From Planctomycetota bacterium (GTDB taxonomy: Bacteria > Planctomycetota > Planctomycetia > Planctomycetales > Planctomycetaceae), in NCBI GenBank assembly GCA_027624335.1, contig JAQBWV010000014.1:1-48336 (forward strand): DNA of 48,336 bases. The letters run 5' to 3'. The notes below the pieces were generated by a model. That model ran no database searches. It had not been told where the DNA came from and saw only the letters and a list, made by a program, of their open reading frames with translations. Positions 16,735 through 26,676 of this stretch are shown piece after piece (position 1 is the stretch's first letter; each line of letters opens with the position of its first letter). Position numbers and translations under genes: made by a program.

Positions 16735-17700
16735 ATGGCATCACCAAAGAAATCGCAATCGACATTCGGACGCCACGCCGATCCCGCAGTTCTGATGCGG
16801 ATCCGATCGCTGGAGTTGCGTGTCAAGGCGGTGATGGAAGGCTTCTACAACGGATTGCATCGGTCGCCGTTTCACGGGTTCTCTGTCGAGTTCAGCGAGT
16901 ATCGGCAGTACACGGACGGCGACGATCCCAGGTATCTCGATTGGAAAGTCGCCGCGAGATCCGACAGGTACTACATCAAGCTGTTCGAAGATGAGACGAA
17001 TCTTCGTTGCCACCTGCTGGTCGACAACAGCCGTTCGATGAGTTTTGGAAGTATCGACTACACCAAAGCTGACTATGCGAAAACGCTCGCCGCGTGTCTG
17101 GCCTGGTCGTTGACCCAACAGCGCGATGCCGCGGGTCTGGTCGTGTTCGATGAAGACGTGCAGGACATCATTCCCGCGCGGTTCCGACACGGGCAGCTGC
17201 GACAGATTCTGATGGCGCTGGAAAAGGCCGAGCAGGGCACCTCCACCGATCTGACTAAGCCGCTGGAACGCGTCGCCGGACAGGTTCGCAAACGCGGGCT
17301 GGTGGTCCTGATTTCAGACCTGCTGGCGTCGATCGACGGCCTCGACCGGAATCTCGGCTACCTGGCAGCGGCTGGTCATGAGCTGGTCGTGTTTCAGGTT
17401 CTCGATCCACAGGAACTGAACTTCGAATTCGACGCGCCCGCCCTGTTTCAGGACATGGAATCCGGACGAGAGATCTACATCGACCCGAACTCCGCCCGAA
17501 AGCAGTATCAGGAACGTCTGCATCAGCATCTCGAACAGGTTCAGACGACGTGCGAGAAGCTGGGAGCGATCTATGAACTCTGCCCGACCGATCGTCCGCT
17601 GGAAGTCGCGTTGTCAGAGTTCATGCTGCGGCGTCAGAGCATGAAGGCAGGGTCTGCACGGGTTCCGCACCGACGCTCGTCAGCCGGGAGGACTGTATGA
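16735..17700 (+). CDS. DUF58 protein with vWA-like fold
   Basis: The 321-residue soluble protein has the DUF58 signature SVEFSEYRQYTDGDDPRYLDWKVAARSDRYYIKLFEDE (about 50-85). A vWA-like core with LLVDNSRSMSFG follows, a MIDAS motif DxSxS beginning at D97, and then VVFDEDVQ and GLVVLISDLL. DUF58 proteins regularly pair with MoxR ATPases, the gene immediately upstream. The tail is basic (RRQSMKAGSARVPHRRSSAGRTV). Its stop overlaps the next start by 4 bases (ATGA at 17697-17700). Role: presumed partner or adaptor of MoxR at the membrane; no enzymatic activity is known. Confidence 0.93.
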   Translation: MASPKKSQSTFGRHADPAVLMRIRSLELRVKAVMEGFYNGLHRSPFHGFSVEFSEYRQYTDGDDPRYLDWKVAARSDRYYIKLFEDETNLRCHLLVDNSRSMSFGSIDYTKADYAKTLAACLAWSLTQQRDAAGLVVFDEDVQDIIPARFRHGQLRQILMALEKAEQGTSTDLTKPLERVAGQVRKRGLVVLISDLLASIDGLDRNLGYLAAAGHELVVFQVLDPQELNFEFDAPALFQDMESGREIYIDPNSARKQYQERLHQHLEQVQTTCEKLGAIYELCPTDRPLEVALSEFMLRRQSMKAGSARVPHRRSSAGRTV

Positions 17701-19802
17701 GCTTTCTGACTCCGCTGTACCTGGCCGGACTGGCCGCCGTGACGTTGCCGATCCTGTTTCACATGATCCGGCGAACTCCCAAGGGGAAAGTTCCCTTCAG
17801 TACCCTGATGTTTCTCGAAGCGTCACCACCGCGAGTAACCAGCCGATCGAAGATCGAGCACTGGCTGCTGTTGTTGTTGCGGGCAGCGGCTTTGATCCTG
17901 CTGGCTCTGGCGTTCTCTCGTCCGTTTCTGCGGCAGAGTGAAGATCAGCTCGTCGACACTCATAGCCGGCGGCGAGCGATTCTGGTCGACGTCAGCGCCA
18001 GCATGCGTCGCGAAGGATTGTGGACGCAGGCCTGTGAGAAAGTGGAAGCGGCGTTGATGGATGTTGAATTGGACGATTCGGTTGGGTTGTTCGTCTTCGA
18101 TCAGGAACTGCTGCCGCTGCTTTCGTTTGAAGAGTGGGAAGGGCTGCGATCCGGACTTCAGACCACAGTCGCTCGGGAGCGGTTGAAAGCTGTCGTTCCC
18201 GGATGGATGGGAACCAACCTGGGAACCGTGCTGCCAGAAGCAGTGAGTATGGTACTCGACGAAGGCCCCGACAAAACCATCACCCGCGCAACTGAGGTCC
18301 TCGTGATCACCGACCTGCAACGCGGAAGCCGTATCGAAGGTTTGCAGACATTTGAATGGCCGGAGTCCGTGACGGTGGACGTCCAGTTGGTTCGCGCTGC
18401 CGGCACTGGCAACGCCTCGGTGCAGGTGGTGGGAAGTCTCGACGGAAAATCCGGATTACGCGTCCGCGTCGATAACGTGGCGGATTCAATTCACGAAAGA
18501 TTCAAAGTCGAAGCCGCCGGCGCAGAATCGGAAAGTGGCAGCTCGCCAGGGGCAGTGCGTCAGGATGTGCATGTGCCGCCCGAGCAGAATCGTGTCGTGC
18601 AGTTCAAAGAAGTGTCGGACGCGACGAAACCGATTCTGATTTCACTCAGTGGAGATGACGACAGCTTTGATAACCAGGCGTGGTATGTCAGGCCGGATAC
18701 GGCACGTATCCCGGTTCTGTATCGCGGGTCGGGCTCGTCCAGTGATCCGAACGAACTTCGCTACTACCTCGAACGCGCGTTCCTGCCGACGCCCGCTCGC
18801 GAGATCGACTTCTTCGCCGACATTGATGGCAACGCACCGAACGAAACCTGGATGACAGGTCTATCCGTCGTCGCAAAATTGCTCGACGCCGATCAGCTGC
18901 GACTATCGAGTCAGGCAGTTGAAGACGGTTGGACGCTGATCGCCATCGGAACGTCGATCGAGACTTGCCGGCAGGCTTTTGAGATCGCTGGATCCGTCGC
19001 CTCAGAAGTTTCTGAAGCAAACGTCGAAGGTTATGCGATGCTTTCAGACGTCGATCTGGAACATCCCGTGTTCCAGCCTTTCAACGACGTTCGACTGGCC
19101 GACTTTACAAAACTTCCGATCTGGAAACACCGCATCATCGAAAGCAAGCTGCCTGACAATGCACGAGTGCTGGCCTCGCTGGACGGGAAGCGGCCGGCCA
19201 TTGTCGAGTTGACTCACGGGCACGGTCGCGTGCTGCTGTTCACTTTCGGATGGCACGGCGAAGACAGCCAGTTTGTTTTGTCGTCCAAGTTTGTGCCGCT
19301 GATGAACTCGCTGGTCGACGACTTCGCGGGGACGAGTACCGAACCACCGCGGGCAACGATCGGCGATCGCTTTCCTGTTCAGGCTCTTGCAGGATCAGCC
19401 ACTGGTGAGATGACAGTGACTGCCCCCTCAGGATTCCGACACGCGTTGACGATTTCGCCGTCAGCGTTTGCTGTTCTTTCAGAACCTGGCGTTTACCAGT
19501 TTGAATGGACCGATCGGGATGGGCAACGAACGGCCAGCATCGCAGCGAATCTGGATCCACTGGAAAGTCGCACGGACGCACTTGGCCTGGACGAAATCCG
19601 CGCGCTGGGTGTACCGCTCCCTGATGTGACGCAGGCACGACTGACTTCGGAAGACAAACGGCAATTACTGGCTCGTGAGCTGGAGTCTCGGCAAAGATTC
19701 TGGCAGTGGGTCATCCTTGCTGGCATTCTATTACTGTTGCTTGAAACCTGGCTCGCCGGAAGACTGGCGATGTCTGGGACTCCCGAAAGTGAATCTGCGT
19801 AG
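17697..19802 (+). CDS. BatA-like protein with vWA domain and N- and C-terminal membrane spans
   Basis: The 701-residue protein starts with the BatA N-terminal module MSFLTPLYLAGLAAVTLPILFHMIRR. PFSTLMFL and a second span (HWLLLLLRAAALILLALAFSRPFL) follow. A vWA domain comes next with the MIDAS DVSAS at D98 and VLVITDLQRG. The middle and C-terminal parts are beta-rich periplasmic domains, including a DUF4159/GATase-like stretch (AIVELTHGHGRVLLFTFGWHGEDSQF). A last span lies at about 660-680 (WVILAGILLLLLETWLAGRL). It overlaps the DUF58 gene by 4 bases, so the two are translationally coupled. It probably anchors the MoxR/DUF58 machinery to the inner membrane. Confidence 0.9.
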   Translation: MSFLTPLYLAGLAAVTLPILFHMIRRTPKGKVPFSTLMFLEASPPRVTSRSKIEHWLLLLLRAAALILLALAFSRPFLRQSEDQLVDTHSRRRAILVDVSASMRREGLWTQACEKVEAALMDVELDDSVGLFVFDQELLPLLSFEEWEGLRSGLQTTVARERLKAVVPGWMGTNLGTVLPEAVSMVLDEGPDKTITRATEVLVITDLQRGSRIEGLQTFEWPESVTVDVQLVRAAGTGNASVQVVGSLDGKSGLRVRVDNVADSIHERFKVEAAGAESESGSSPGAVRQDVHVPPEQNRVVQFKEVSDATKPILISLSGDDDSFDNQAWYVRPDTARIPVLYRGSGSSSDPNELRYYLERAFLPTPAREIDFFADIDGNAPNETWMTGLSVVAKLLDADQLRLSSQAVEDGWTLIAIGTSIETCRQAFEIAGSVASEVSEANVEGYAMLSDVDLEHPVFQPFNDVRLADFTKLPIWKHRIIESKLPDNARVLASLDGKRPAIVELTHGHGRVLLFTFGWHGEDSQFVLSSKFVPLMNSLVDDFAGTSTEPPRATIGDRFPVQALAGSATGEMTVTAPSGFRHALTISPSAFAVLSEPGVYQFEWTDRDGQRTASIAANLDPLESRTDALGLDEIRALGVPLPDVTQARLTSEDKRQLLARELESRQRFWQWVILAGILLLLLETWLAGRLAMSGTPESESA

Positions 19803-19857
19803 GTGCGTCTCGAAGGACCACGACGTCACGAGAATCGTTGGTGCGTCAAGACGCACC
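19802..19857. repeat. Dispersed palindrome, copies 2 and 3
   Basis: 19840-19857 is a perfect copy (GGTGCGTC-AA-GACGCACC). 19802-19819 carries the left arm GGTGCGTC-TC followed by a decayed right arm GAAGGACC. Both lie in the gap between the BatA-like and DUF4175-like genes. The outer GGTGCGTC and the final GACGCACC could also pair across the whole 56 bases. Confidence 0.65.
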
Positions 19858-19924
19858 CTACCGCTCCTTCGCGTGAAACCTTCATTCTGTTCTTAGTTTC
19901 GAACTGACTTTTGAGGCAGTGATC

Positions 19925-22900
19925 ATGGACCAGCACATTTCCTGGAAGCTTAATCAGGTAGTGAGACGACTGATTCGTCTGCGCCGCTGGTGGGCACTGA
20001 GCTGGCTGTGGTCACTGACCGCTCTGGCAAGTGCCATCCTTGTAATGACGATGCAGGCAGGCTCGACAGCGGTGACCGTGTCGAACGTGCTGTTCGGTGT
20101 GGCGTTGCTGGGTTCCGCGTGGCTGCTGCGTCGGCGACGAGTTTCTGAGCAGGAGAAACTGGCAACCGCTCGTTTAATCGAGCAGCGGTGGCCCTCGCTT
20201 GATCAGCGACTGCTGACAGTAATCGAGCAAACGCCCGCAGCGTCTCTCGGCGGCTTTTCGTGGTTGCAGCAGCAACTGGCGACCGAGGTTAGATCTCACT
20301 CGTACATTCATGACTGGCGGCAGGGCGTTCCGAGCCAGCGGATCTTGAGCCGCATTCTGACGACGATTTGTGCGATTTTCTTGTCCGTTTGCCTGGCCAG
20401 TCAGCTGCGAACAGAGGCCAGCCCGCTCAACGGCTCAACTGCTGAGCACGGTGTTGAGGAGCAAACGCTGACCTCGAAGGCGGCAGACTTCAACGTCACG
20501 GTTGTGCCTGGCAACTCCGAAGTGGAACGCGGCACGGCACTGTTGATTACCGCGACGTTTGAAGGCCGGCTGCCCTCGACCGTCAACATGGTTCTGGGAA
20601 GCAACGCGACCGACCCGGCGGTTTCTACGGAGTCGGAACCCGGCACAACAGCGGAACCGACGACGACACGGATCATGCGTCAAAGTTTGAAAGACCCGCT
20701 GTTCGGCACTCGCCTGGCGAGTGTCGATGCCCCGTTTGAATACCGCGTTCAATTCGACGATCAGACGAGCGAGCTCTTCCGGATAAGCGTTTATGAGCTT
20801 CCGCAGGTGATGCAGGTTGATGCTCGGATCGAGTTCCCGTCGTATTCAGAATTGCCGAATGAACTGATCGAAGACACCTGGCGGGTGTCGACCGTGGAGG
20901 GCTCGTCCGTTGTGCTGACCTGTCGGCTCAACAAGGAGATTGCGGACGGGCGACTCGTCGACCGCGACGGCGAAGAATTCACACTCGTCGCTGCGGCTTC
21001 AGAACCACGATCCCACGTTGCGGCGCTTAACGACGGCGATCAGGAAGCATCAGCCAGCGCGCATGCAGGATTCCTCTATCAGACCAGAATCCCCGTCGAC
21101 AAAACCCGGCGGCTCACGTTCCAGCTGCAGGACGATCGAGGGCGGAAGAACCGTGAGCAGGAAGAATTCGTGCTGACGGCGATCCCCAACCGTCCGCCAG
21201 AAATCAAGCTCACGTTCCCTGGCCGCGACCTGCGAGTATCGCCCATCGAAGAACTGCAGCTTGAAGCGACCGTCTGGGACGACTTCGGAATCAGCGAACA
21301 TGGAGTCGTTCTCGCTCTTGCCGACCAATTACCAAAGACCGTTGCCCTGGGTCACAAAGCTGTCGGTCGCGAGAAGCATGAACTTGCCCACTTGCTGGCT
21401 CTTGAACTGGAAGGTGCAGAGCCCGACCAGCTGGTGTCGTACTACTTCTTTGCAGACGACTTTGGAGTCGCAGGCGTCAAGCGTCGGACCATGTCGGACA
21501 TGTTCTTTGCGGAAGTACGTCACTTCGAGGAAATCTTCCGCGAAGGTCAGGCTCCGCCCGGAGGGGCTGCGCCAGCGGAAAGCAAGAGCGCGAAGAAGGC
21601 CGAGGAACTGGGAGAACTGCAGAAGCAGATCATGAATGCGACATGGACGATCATCCGTCGAGAATCCCGCGACCAGGTGACCGAGCCGTTCGCGGAAGAT
21701 GTTGGCTTGCTCGTCGAATCGCAGCAGTCGGCGATTGAGCAATTGAACGAGTTGATGCAGGACTTGCAGGATCCCCAGTCGAAGAAGTTTGCTGAAGATG
21801 TCGTCACGGCGATGACGAGTGCCGTCGAGCGGCTCATGAAAACGAAAGCGGAAATGAAAGCAGAGCTGCTATCGCCGTCGCTGGAATCTGAACGGGCGGC
21901 TTATCAGGGACTGCTGAAACTGCGGGCTCGCGAGCACAAGGTGACTCAACAGCAGAGCAGCCAGAGCAAGAGCAGTGGCTCGAAGAGTGCCTCGCAGCAG
22001 CAGCTCGATCAACTTGAACTCGACAATAAGAAGAACCGGTACGAAGCCGAGCAGAAGGCGAATCAGCAGGAGCAGGACCAGCAGAATCGTGAGCAGTTGC
22101 AGGTTCTTAACCGGCTGCGGGAGCTGGCTCGCCGGCAGGGCGATCTGAACCAGAAACTGAAGGAGCTGGAACACGAACTCCAGGCAGCGAAAACTGAGAA
22201 AGAGCGTGAAGAAATCGAGCGTCAGCTGAAACGCCTGCGCGAAGAACAACGAGAACTGTTACGTGACGTCGACGAGCTGAAGGATCGGTTGGAGAAACCA
22301 GAGAACCAGCAACAGATGGCCGATACGAAGGAGCAGCTCGAAGAAACTCGATCGAAAGTGCAGCAGGCGTCAGAAGCGCTGGAAGAAGGAAAACTCTCGC
22401 AGGCGTTGAACTCCGGAACGCGTGCCGAGCGGGAACTGGAGAAACTTCGCGACGAGGTTCGGCAGAAAGCCGCCGGACAATTCGGAGACGCGATGCGCGA
22501 CCTTCGCCAGCAGGCTCGTGAGATCGGTGAGCGGCAGGATGAGATTGCCGAATCGCTGAATACAAGCGAGACGAAGAAAGACGGGAAACGTACTCTGCGT
22601 CCAGAACAGGAAGCGTCGCCGGGCAATGTGCAGAACGCGCTCGATGACCAGCAGGAGCAACTCGGTCGAGTGATGGAGCAAATGCGTGAAGTCGTGGAGA
22701 AAGCCGAAACCGCTGAGCCGCTGCTCGCTCGACAACTCTACGAAACCGTAAGAAAAACACGCGCGGATCGAACCAGCGAAGCACTGGACGAAACTCGGGA
22801 ATTGAATCGGCAGGGGCTCGCCAAAGACGCGGCGGTCGCTGAGCGACGGGCTCACACAGGCCTGGATCAGATGCAACAGGGAATCGAACGAGCCGCGGAG

Positions 22901-24019
22901 GCGGTGCTTGGCAACGAATTGGATACTCTCAAACGAGCCAGCCGTGAACTCGCCGATGCCGGCGAAGCGGTCAGGAAGGAACTCGCGCAGGCCGACCCGG
23001 GGCAACTGCAGAAGATGAAGAACGGTCGTGACACAACCGAGTCGAACGATCAGAAAGCCCCACAACCAGGCAACTCGAAAGAGGGAGTCGACCCGGCATC
23101 ACCATCAGGGAACGAGACGCAGGAGTCAAAGACTGGCGGTCAAAGCCCTCCCGGCGAGAACGCCTCGAAAGGTCAACAGCAAACGGGCGATGGTTCGTCA
23201 GATTCGAAGCCGATGCCGGATCAGCAGAATGCTGACGCCGCGGGAGACAAACCTGGCTCCAATGAAAACGCACCGGGCGGAAAGCCCGACGACAAGTCGA
23301 ACTCCGGGAATTCGCCGGCTGGTGAGAAGCCGGGAGACAGTCCCTCGAAATCGGATGCACAAGGTCAGGGAACTCAGCCTGGTCAACAGCCAGGCCAGCA
23401 ACCCGGAGAGGGCGCCACGGGGCAACAGCCATCGGATTCGCCGGGAGACCAGAAGGGACCGGGACAGCCAGGACAATCTTCAGACGGGAAGGGCGACAGT
23501 TCGTCGCCGTCGAACTCGCCAGGCGAATCGCCGGGACAGTCACCTGGAACACAGCCGGGCCAGCAGCCGGGGGCGCGTCAAAAGCCGGGCCTGCGTGAAT
23601 CTCCAGGTCAGAATCAACCATCTGGCTCGCAACCTTCGGCTACAGCACAAGGTCAGGGAGGCAATTCCTCAGGCCCCGGCAATCCCATTACTGGTCAAGG
23701 ATTCGTCCAGTGGTCTGACCAGATTCGCAACGTCGAGGAACTGATCGACGATCCGAAACTGAGGGCAGAAGTCGCTCGCATCCGGGAGGCCGCTCGCAGC
23801 ATGCGGGCGGATTTCAAACGACACTCTAAGGAACCGGAATGGGGACTCGTTCGAATGCAGATACTCGAACCACTTTCAGAGATTCAGGAAAAGCTTCGAG
23901 AAGAAATCGCTCGACGCGAATCGCCGGATTCACTGGTGCCGATCGATCGGGATCCGGTTCCCGACAAATATGCGGAACTCGTTCGCCGCTATTACGAAAG
24001 AATCGGGTCTGGCAAGTAG
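19925..24019 (+). CDS. Giant DUF4175-like coiled-coil membrane protein with Pro/Gly/Gln-rich region
   Basis: The 1364-residue protein has two or three N-terminal spans (WWALSWLWSLTALASAILVM, TVSNVLFGVALLGSAWLL, ILTTICAIFLSVCLASQL). A beta-rich extracytoplasmic part (about 180-530) follows, including NRPPEIKLTFPGRDLRVSPIEELQLEATVWDDFGI. A long charged coiled coil lies at about 560-1020. A low-complexity Ser/Pro/Gly/Gln stretch at about 1040-1260 contains repeated PGQQPG and SPGQSPG motifs, and the last 100 residues fold again (FVQWSDQIRNVEELIDDPKLRAEVARIREAARSMRADFKR). This order matches DUF4175-type proteins found in MoxR/vWA operons. ATG 19925 has GAGG 8 bases ahead; a GTG two codons earlier is the alternative. 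Possibly a scaffold spanning the envelope; activity unknown. Confidence 0.85.
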   Translation: MDQHISWKLNQVVRRLIRLRRWWALSWLWSLTALASAILVMTMQAGSTAVTVSNVLFGVALLGSAWLLRRRRVSEQEKLATARLIEQRWPSLDQRLLTVIEQTPAASLGGFSWLQQQLATEVRSHSYIHDWRQGVPSQRILSRILTTICAIFLSVCLASQLRTEASPLNGSTAEHGVEEQTLTSKAADFNVTVVPGNSEVERGTALLITATFEGRLPSTVNMVLGSNATDPAVSTESEPGTTAEPTTTRIMRQSLKDPLFGTRLASVDAPFEYRVQFDDQTSELFRISVYELPQVMQVDARIEFPSYSELPNELIEDTWRVSTVEGSSVVLTCRLNKEIADGRLVDRDGEEFTLVAAASEPRSHVAALNDGDQEASASAHAGFLYQTRIPVDKTRRLTFQLQDDRGRKNREQEEFVLTAIPNRPPEIKLTFPGRDLRVSPIEELQLEATVWDDFGISEHGVVLALADQLPKTVALGHKAVGREKHELAHLLALELEGAEPDQLVSYYFFADDFGVAGVKRRTMSDMFFAEVRHFEEIFREGQAPPGGAAPAESKSAKKAEELGELQKQIMNATWTIIRRESRDQVTEPFAEDVGLLVESQQSAIEQLNELMQDLQDPQSKKFAEDVVTAMTSAVERLMKTKAEMKAELLSPSLESERAAYQGLLKLRAREHKVTQQQSSQSKSSGSKSASQQQLDQLELDNKKNRYEAEQKANQQEQDQQNREQLQVLNRLRELARRQGDLNQKLKELEHELQAAKTEKEREEIERQLKRLREEQRELLRDVDELKDRLEKPENQQQMADTKEQLEETRSKVQQASEALEEGKLSQALNSGTRAERELEKLRDEVRQKAAGQFGDAMRDLRQQAREIGERQDEIAESLNTSETKKDGKRTLRPEQEASPGNVQNALDDQQEQLGRVMEQMREVVEKAETAEPLLARQLYETVRKTRADRTSEALDETRELNRQGLAKDAAVAERRAHTGLDQMQQGIERAAEAVLGNELDTLKRASRELADAGEAVRKELAQADPGQLQKMKNGRDTTESNDQKAPQPGNSKEGVDPASPSGNETQESKTGGQSPPGENASKGQQQTGDGSSDSKPMPDQQNADAAGDKPGSNENAPGGKPDDKSNSGNSPAGEKPGDSPSKSDAQGQGTQPGQQPGQQPGEGATGQQPSDSPGDQKGPGQPGQSSDGKGDSSSPSNSPGESPGQSPGTQPGQQPGARQKPGLRESPGQNQPSGSQPSATAQGQGGNSSGPGNPITGQGFVQWSDQIRNVEELIDDPKLRAEVARIREAARSMRADFKRHSKEPEWGLVRMQILEPLSEIQEKLREEIARRESPDSLVPIDRDPVPDKYAELVRRYYERIGSGK

Positions 24020-24083
24020 TTAGCGAAACTCGTTCCGACGAGGATCGCTGAAGGCAGTTGAAAGCAATTTCAAGAGGACGGCG

Positions 24084-26522
24084 ATGATTTCATTCGGAAG
24101 TCCAGGCTGGCTGATTCCTGCGGCAGTCGTCGCTGGTTCGGGAGCGTTAGTTGCCTGGAACGCATCCGGAAAGGGGCCCGCTCCCGAGCGAGTTCGGCGG
24201 TTGGCCGGAGCCTTGAAAGTCTTCGCTCTGTGCCTGCTCGCGGTGTGTCTGATCGAACCTGTCTGGAGCGGCGTGCATCCCAGGCCGCACTCGAACCTGT
24301 TCCTCATCCTGACCGACACAAGCCAGAGTCTGACGCAGGAATCCGGCGACGGTACTGATGCTGAGGCCTCGAAACTGGCGACGAAGTTCAAGACAGCATT
24401 GATGCCGACTCCCGAGTCATGGCTGGATCGGCTGGGCCAGGACTTTGAGGTTCATCAGTTCGCGTTTGACCGGCGGTTGAGATCGGTACTGGCCTTCGAC
24501 GAGCTGAAATGGACCGGCGAAGCGACGGCGTTGAAGTCTGCTTTGCAGACGTTGAACGATCGCTTCAGCGAACGAAAAGTGGGTGGCATCATCCTGCTGA
24601 GCGATGGTAACGCGACCGACCTGAGTCTCGACGACCTAAAGAGCGGCATTGGCGAAGAACTGCGGCTACCGCCTGTGTACCCGGTCCTGTTTGACCGGGA
24701 AGCGTCGCTGCCGGACGTAGCCATTGATGCGGTGTCGATCAGCGAGACTCCTTTCGAAGACGCTCCGGTTTCGTTGCAGTGCGATGTACGAATTCACCAC
24801 TTGAGTATGCAACGTGTCGCGTCGTCCGATCTGTTGATCGAGTGTCGCCTGATCGACTCTGACGGCGAAGTCGTCAAGACCGAGCGACTGGCGATTGACG
24901 ATCCGGAAACCACGTTGCCGTTCCGATTTCAATTTCGACCTATCAAAACGGGAGTTGCTTTTTATCGACTGCAGGTCAACGCACTGCAGCTGGGCGGAAA
25001 GGAAGACATCCCGGTTCAGGAAAGCACGCTGGCCAACAATTCGAGAATCCTGCAGGTCAACCGTGGCTCGTCCAAACATCGAATTCTTTACGTCTGCGGG
25101 CGGCCCAACTGGGAGTTCAAGTTTCTGCGACGCGCGGTCGAAGACGATGACCAGATTGATCTCGTCGGGATGATTCGAGTGGCGAAACGTGAAGCGAAGT
25201 TCGACTTCCGCGGGCGGGATGGTCAGTCGAGCAATTCGCTGTTCCGAGGCTTCAAGAAGGACACGGATGAAGAGACCGAACGCTTTGACGAACCGGTCAT
25301 CGTGCGACTTAACACCAAAAATGCGGAGGAACTGCGGGCGGGATTTCCGAAAGACGCGAAGGATCTGTTTGGTTTTGACGCGCTGATTCTTGACGATGTT
25401 GAAGCGGAGTTTTTTAACAGAGACCAACTGACCCTGATCGAGAAATTTGTCAGCGAACGTGGTGGCGGGTTACTGATGCTTGGCGGCGCCGAGTGTTTCC
25501 TGGCCGGCGGCTACGAGCGAACTCCCGTTGCTGACGCGCTGCCGGTTTACCTCGATCGAGCACAGTTTCCTGAAGAGACTGCCAGTCTGACGCTCGATCT
25601 GACTCGCGAAGGGTGGCTGCAACCGTGGGTGAGACTTCGTTCGACAGAACACGATGAGCAGGACCGGCTCAAGATGATGCCTGGTTTCCGCACGCTGAAT
25701 CCGACTCAGGGGATCAAACCGGGTGCGTCTGTCATGTCAACGGTTTCGACGACCAACGGCGACCGCTGGCCGGCCCTGGTGACTCAGTCGTACGGTCGAG
25801 GTCGCACCGGCGCACTGCTGTTGGGCGACTTGTGGCGCTGGCAGATTTCGCGAACACAGGAACAGCCGGAAGATCTTCCGAAAGCCTGGCGGCAGACGCT
25901 GCGCTGGCTGATTGCTGATGTGCAGCGGCGAGTCGATGTTGAAATGGTCGCCGCCCTGGACATCGCTCCGGAAGCCGTCCGTGTCAGTGTGCGCGTGGTC
26001 GATGAGGAATTCCTGCCGCTCGATAATGCTCAGGTAGAGATTCGGGTGACGGGACCGGCGAAGCTCGCCAAAGAAATCAGGAAGCAACGTTTGTCGCTGG
26101 ATTCCGCGCCCGCTGAGGAAGTCGTGTTGAACGCTGAAGCGTCACTGAATGAACCCGGAGTTTATTCGGCAGTCTTCGTACCGAAAGAAGCAGGCGCGTG
26201 GACGATCGAAGCGGAAGCTGCCACTGGCAAAGGTGAGCGACTGACTGCGGACAAAGCCGGTTGGATTTTCGAACCGGAAGTTGAAGAGTTTCACGGGTCC
26301 GGTGTCAATGAGACGCTGCTCGCAAAGCTGGCAGAACTGACAAGCGGCGAGACGGTCGCGGCGCGTGATCTCGACAGATTCGTCTCAGAACTTCAGAACA
26401 AGCCGATGCCTGTCGTCGAAGCGTGGACGATGCCTTTGTGGGATCAGCCGCTGGTGTTCCTGATCGTGTTTGTGTGCCTGGTCGGTGAATGGGGACTGCG
26501 ACGTTCGAAGGGGTTGCCTTAA
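24084..26522 (+). CDS. Membrane protein with vWA-type and glutamine-amidotransferase-like domains
   Basis: The 812-residue protein has N-terminal spans (GWLIPAAVVAGSGALVAWNA and ALKVFALCLLAVCLIEPVW). A vWA-like domain follows with LILTDTSQSLTQ, a DxSxS motif at D78, and GGIILLSDGNATD. A beta-sandwich region (about 215-320) leads into a class I glutamine-amidotransferase-like domain: ILYVCGRPNWEFKFLRRAVEDDDQIDLVGMIR, then FDALILDDVEAEFFNRDQLTLIEKFVSERGGGLLMLGGAECF. The Cys here is not in a canonical GxCxG nucleophile elbow, so amidotransferase activity is doubtful. A C-terminal span (PLVFLIVFVCLVGEWGL) ends the protein. AGAGGA precedes ATG 24084. It is the third DxSxS protein in the operon and probably works with MoxR. 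Confidence 0.88.
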   Translation: MISFGSPGWLIPAAVVAGSGALVAWNASGKGPAPERVRRLAGALKVFALCLLAVCLIEPVWSGVHPRPHSNLFLILTDTSQSLTQESGDGTDAEASKLATKFKTALMPTPESWLDRLGQDFEVHQFAFDRRLRSVLAFDELKWTGEATALKSALQTLNDRFSERKVGGIILLSDGNATDLSLDDLKSGIGEELRLPPVYPVLFDREASLPDVAIDAVSISETPFEDAPVSLQCDVRIHHLSMQRVASSDLLIECRLIDSDGEVVKTERLAIDDPETTLPFRFQFRPIKTGVAFYRLQVNALQLGGKEDIPVQESTLANNSRILQVNRGSSKHRILYVCGRPNWEFKFLRRAVEDDDQIDLVGMIRVAKREAKFDFRGRDGQSSNSLFRGFKKDTDEETERFDEPVIVRLNTKNAEELRAGFPKDAKDLFGFDALILDDVEAEFFNRDQLTLIEKFVSERGGGLLMLGGAECFLAGGYERTPVADALPVYLDRAQFPEETASLTLDLTREGWLQPWVRLRSTEHDEQDRLKMMPGFRTLNPTQGIKPGASVMSTVSTTNGDRWPALVTQSYGRGRTGALLLGDLWRWQISRTQEQPEDLPKAWRQTLRWLIADVQRRVDVEMVAALDIAPEAVRVSVRVVDEEFLPLDNAQVEIRVTGPAKLAKEIRKQRLSLDSAPAEEVVLNAEASLNEPGVYSAVFVPKEAGAWTIEAEAATGKGERLTADKAGWIFEPEVEEFHGSGVNETLLAKLAELTSGETVAARDLDRFVSELQNKPMPVVEAWTMPLWDQPLVFLIVFVCLVGEWGLRRSKGLP

Positions 26523-26561
26523 TACACGTCTCACGAAACAAGGGATTGAAGTTTCCTTCGG

Positions 26562-26577
26562 GTGCGTAATGACGCAC
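26562..26577. repeat. Dispersed palindrome, short copy 4 (GTGCGT-AATG-ACGCAC)
   Basis: Same core as the copies at 5379 and 19840, but with only 6-bp arms and a 4-base centre. It lies 40 bases after the stop of the vWA/GATase-like gene, in the 214-base gap before the caspase-like gene. Confidence 0.55.
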
Positions 26578-26676
26578 GATTAGATCACGTGACGCTGTGT
26601 TACCCTGCGTGGGCGCGCATGCTGAGAAAGGATGTCTTACTGGATGTTGATGATCTCACTTTTCCGAACAGGGACG

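Noticed and set aside
22107..23621. Several minus-strand frames of 126-231 codons
   Set aside because: They mirror the Gln/Glu-rich coiled coil and Pro/Gly belt of the DUF4175-like gene and contain Ser/Arg/Leu-rich noise.
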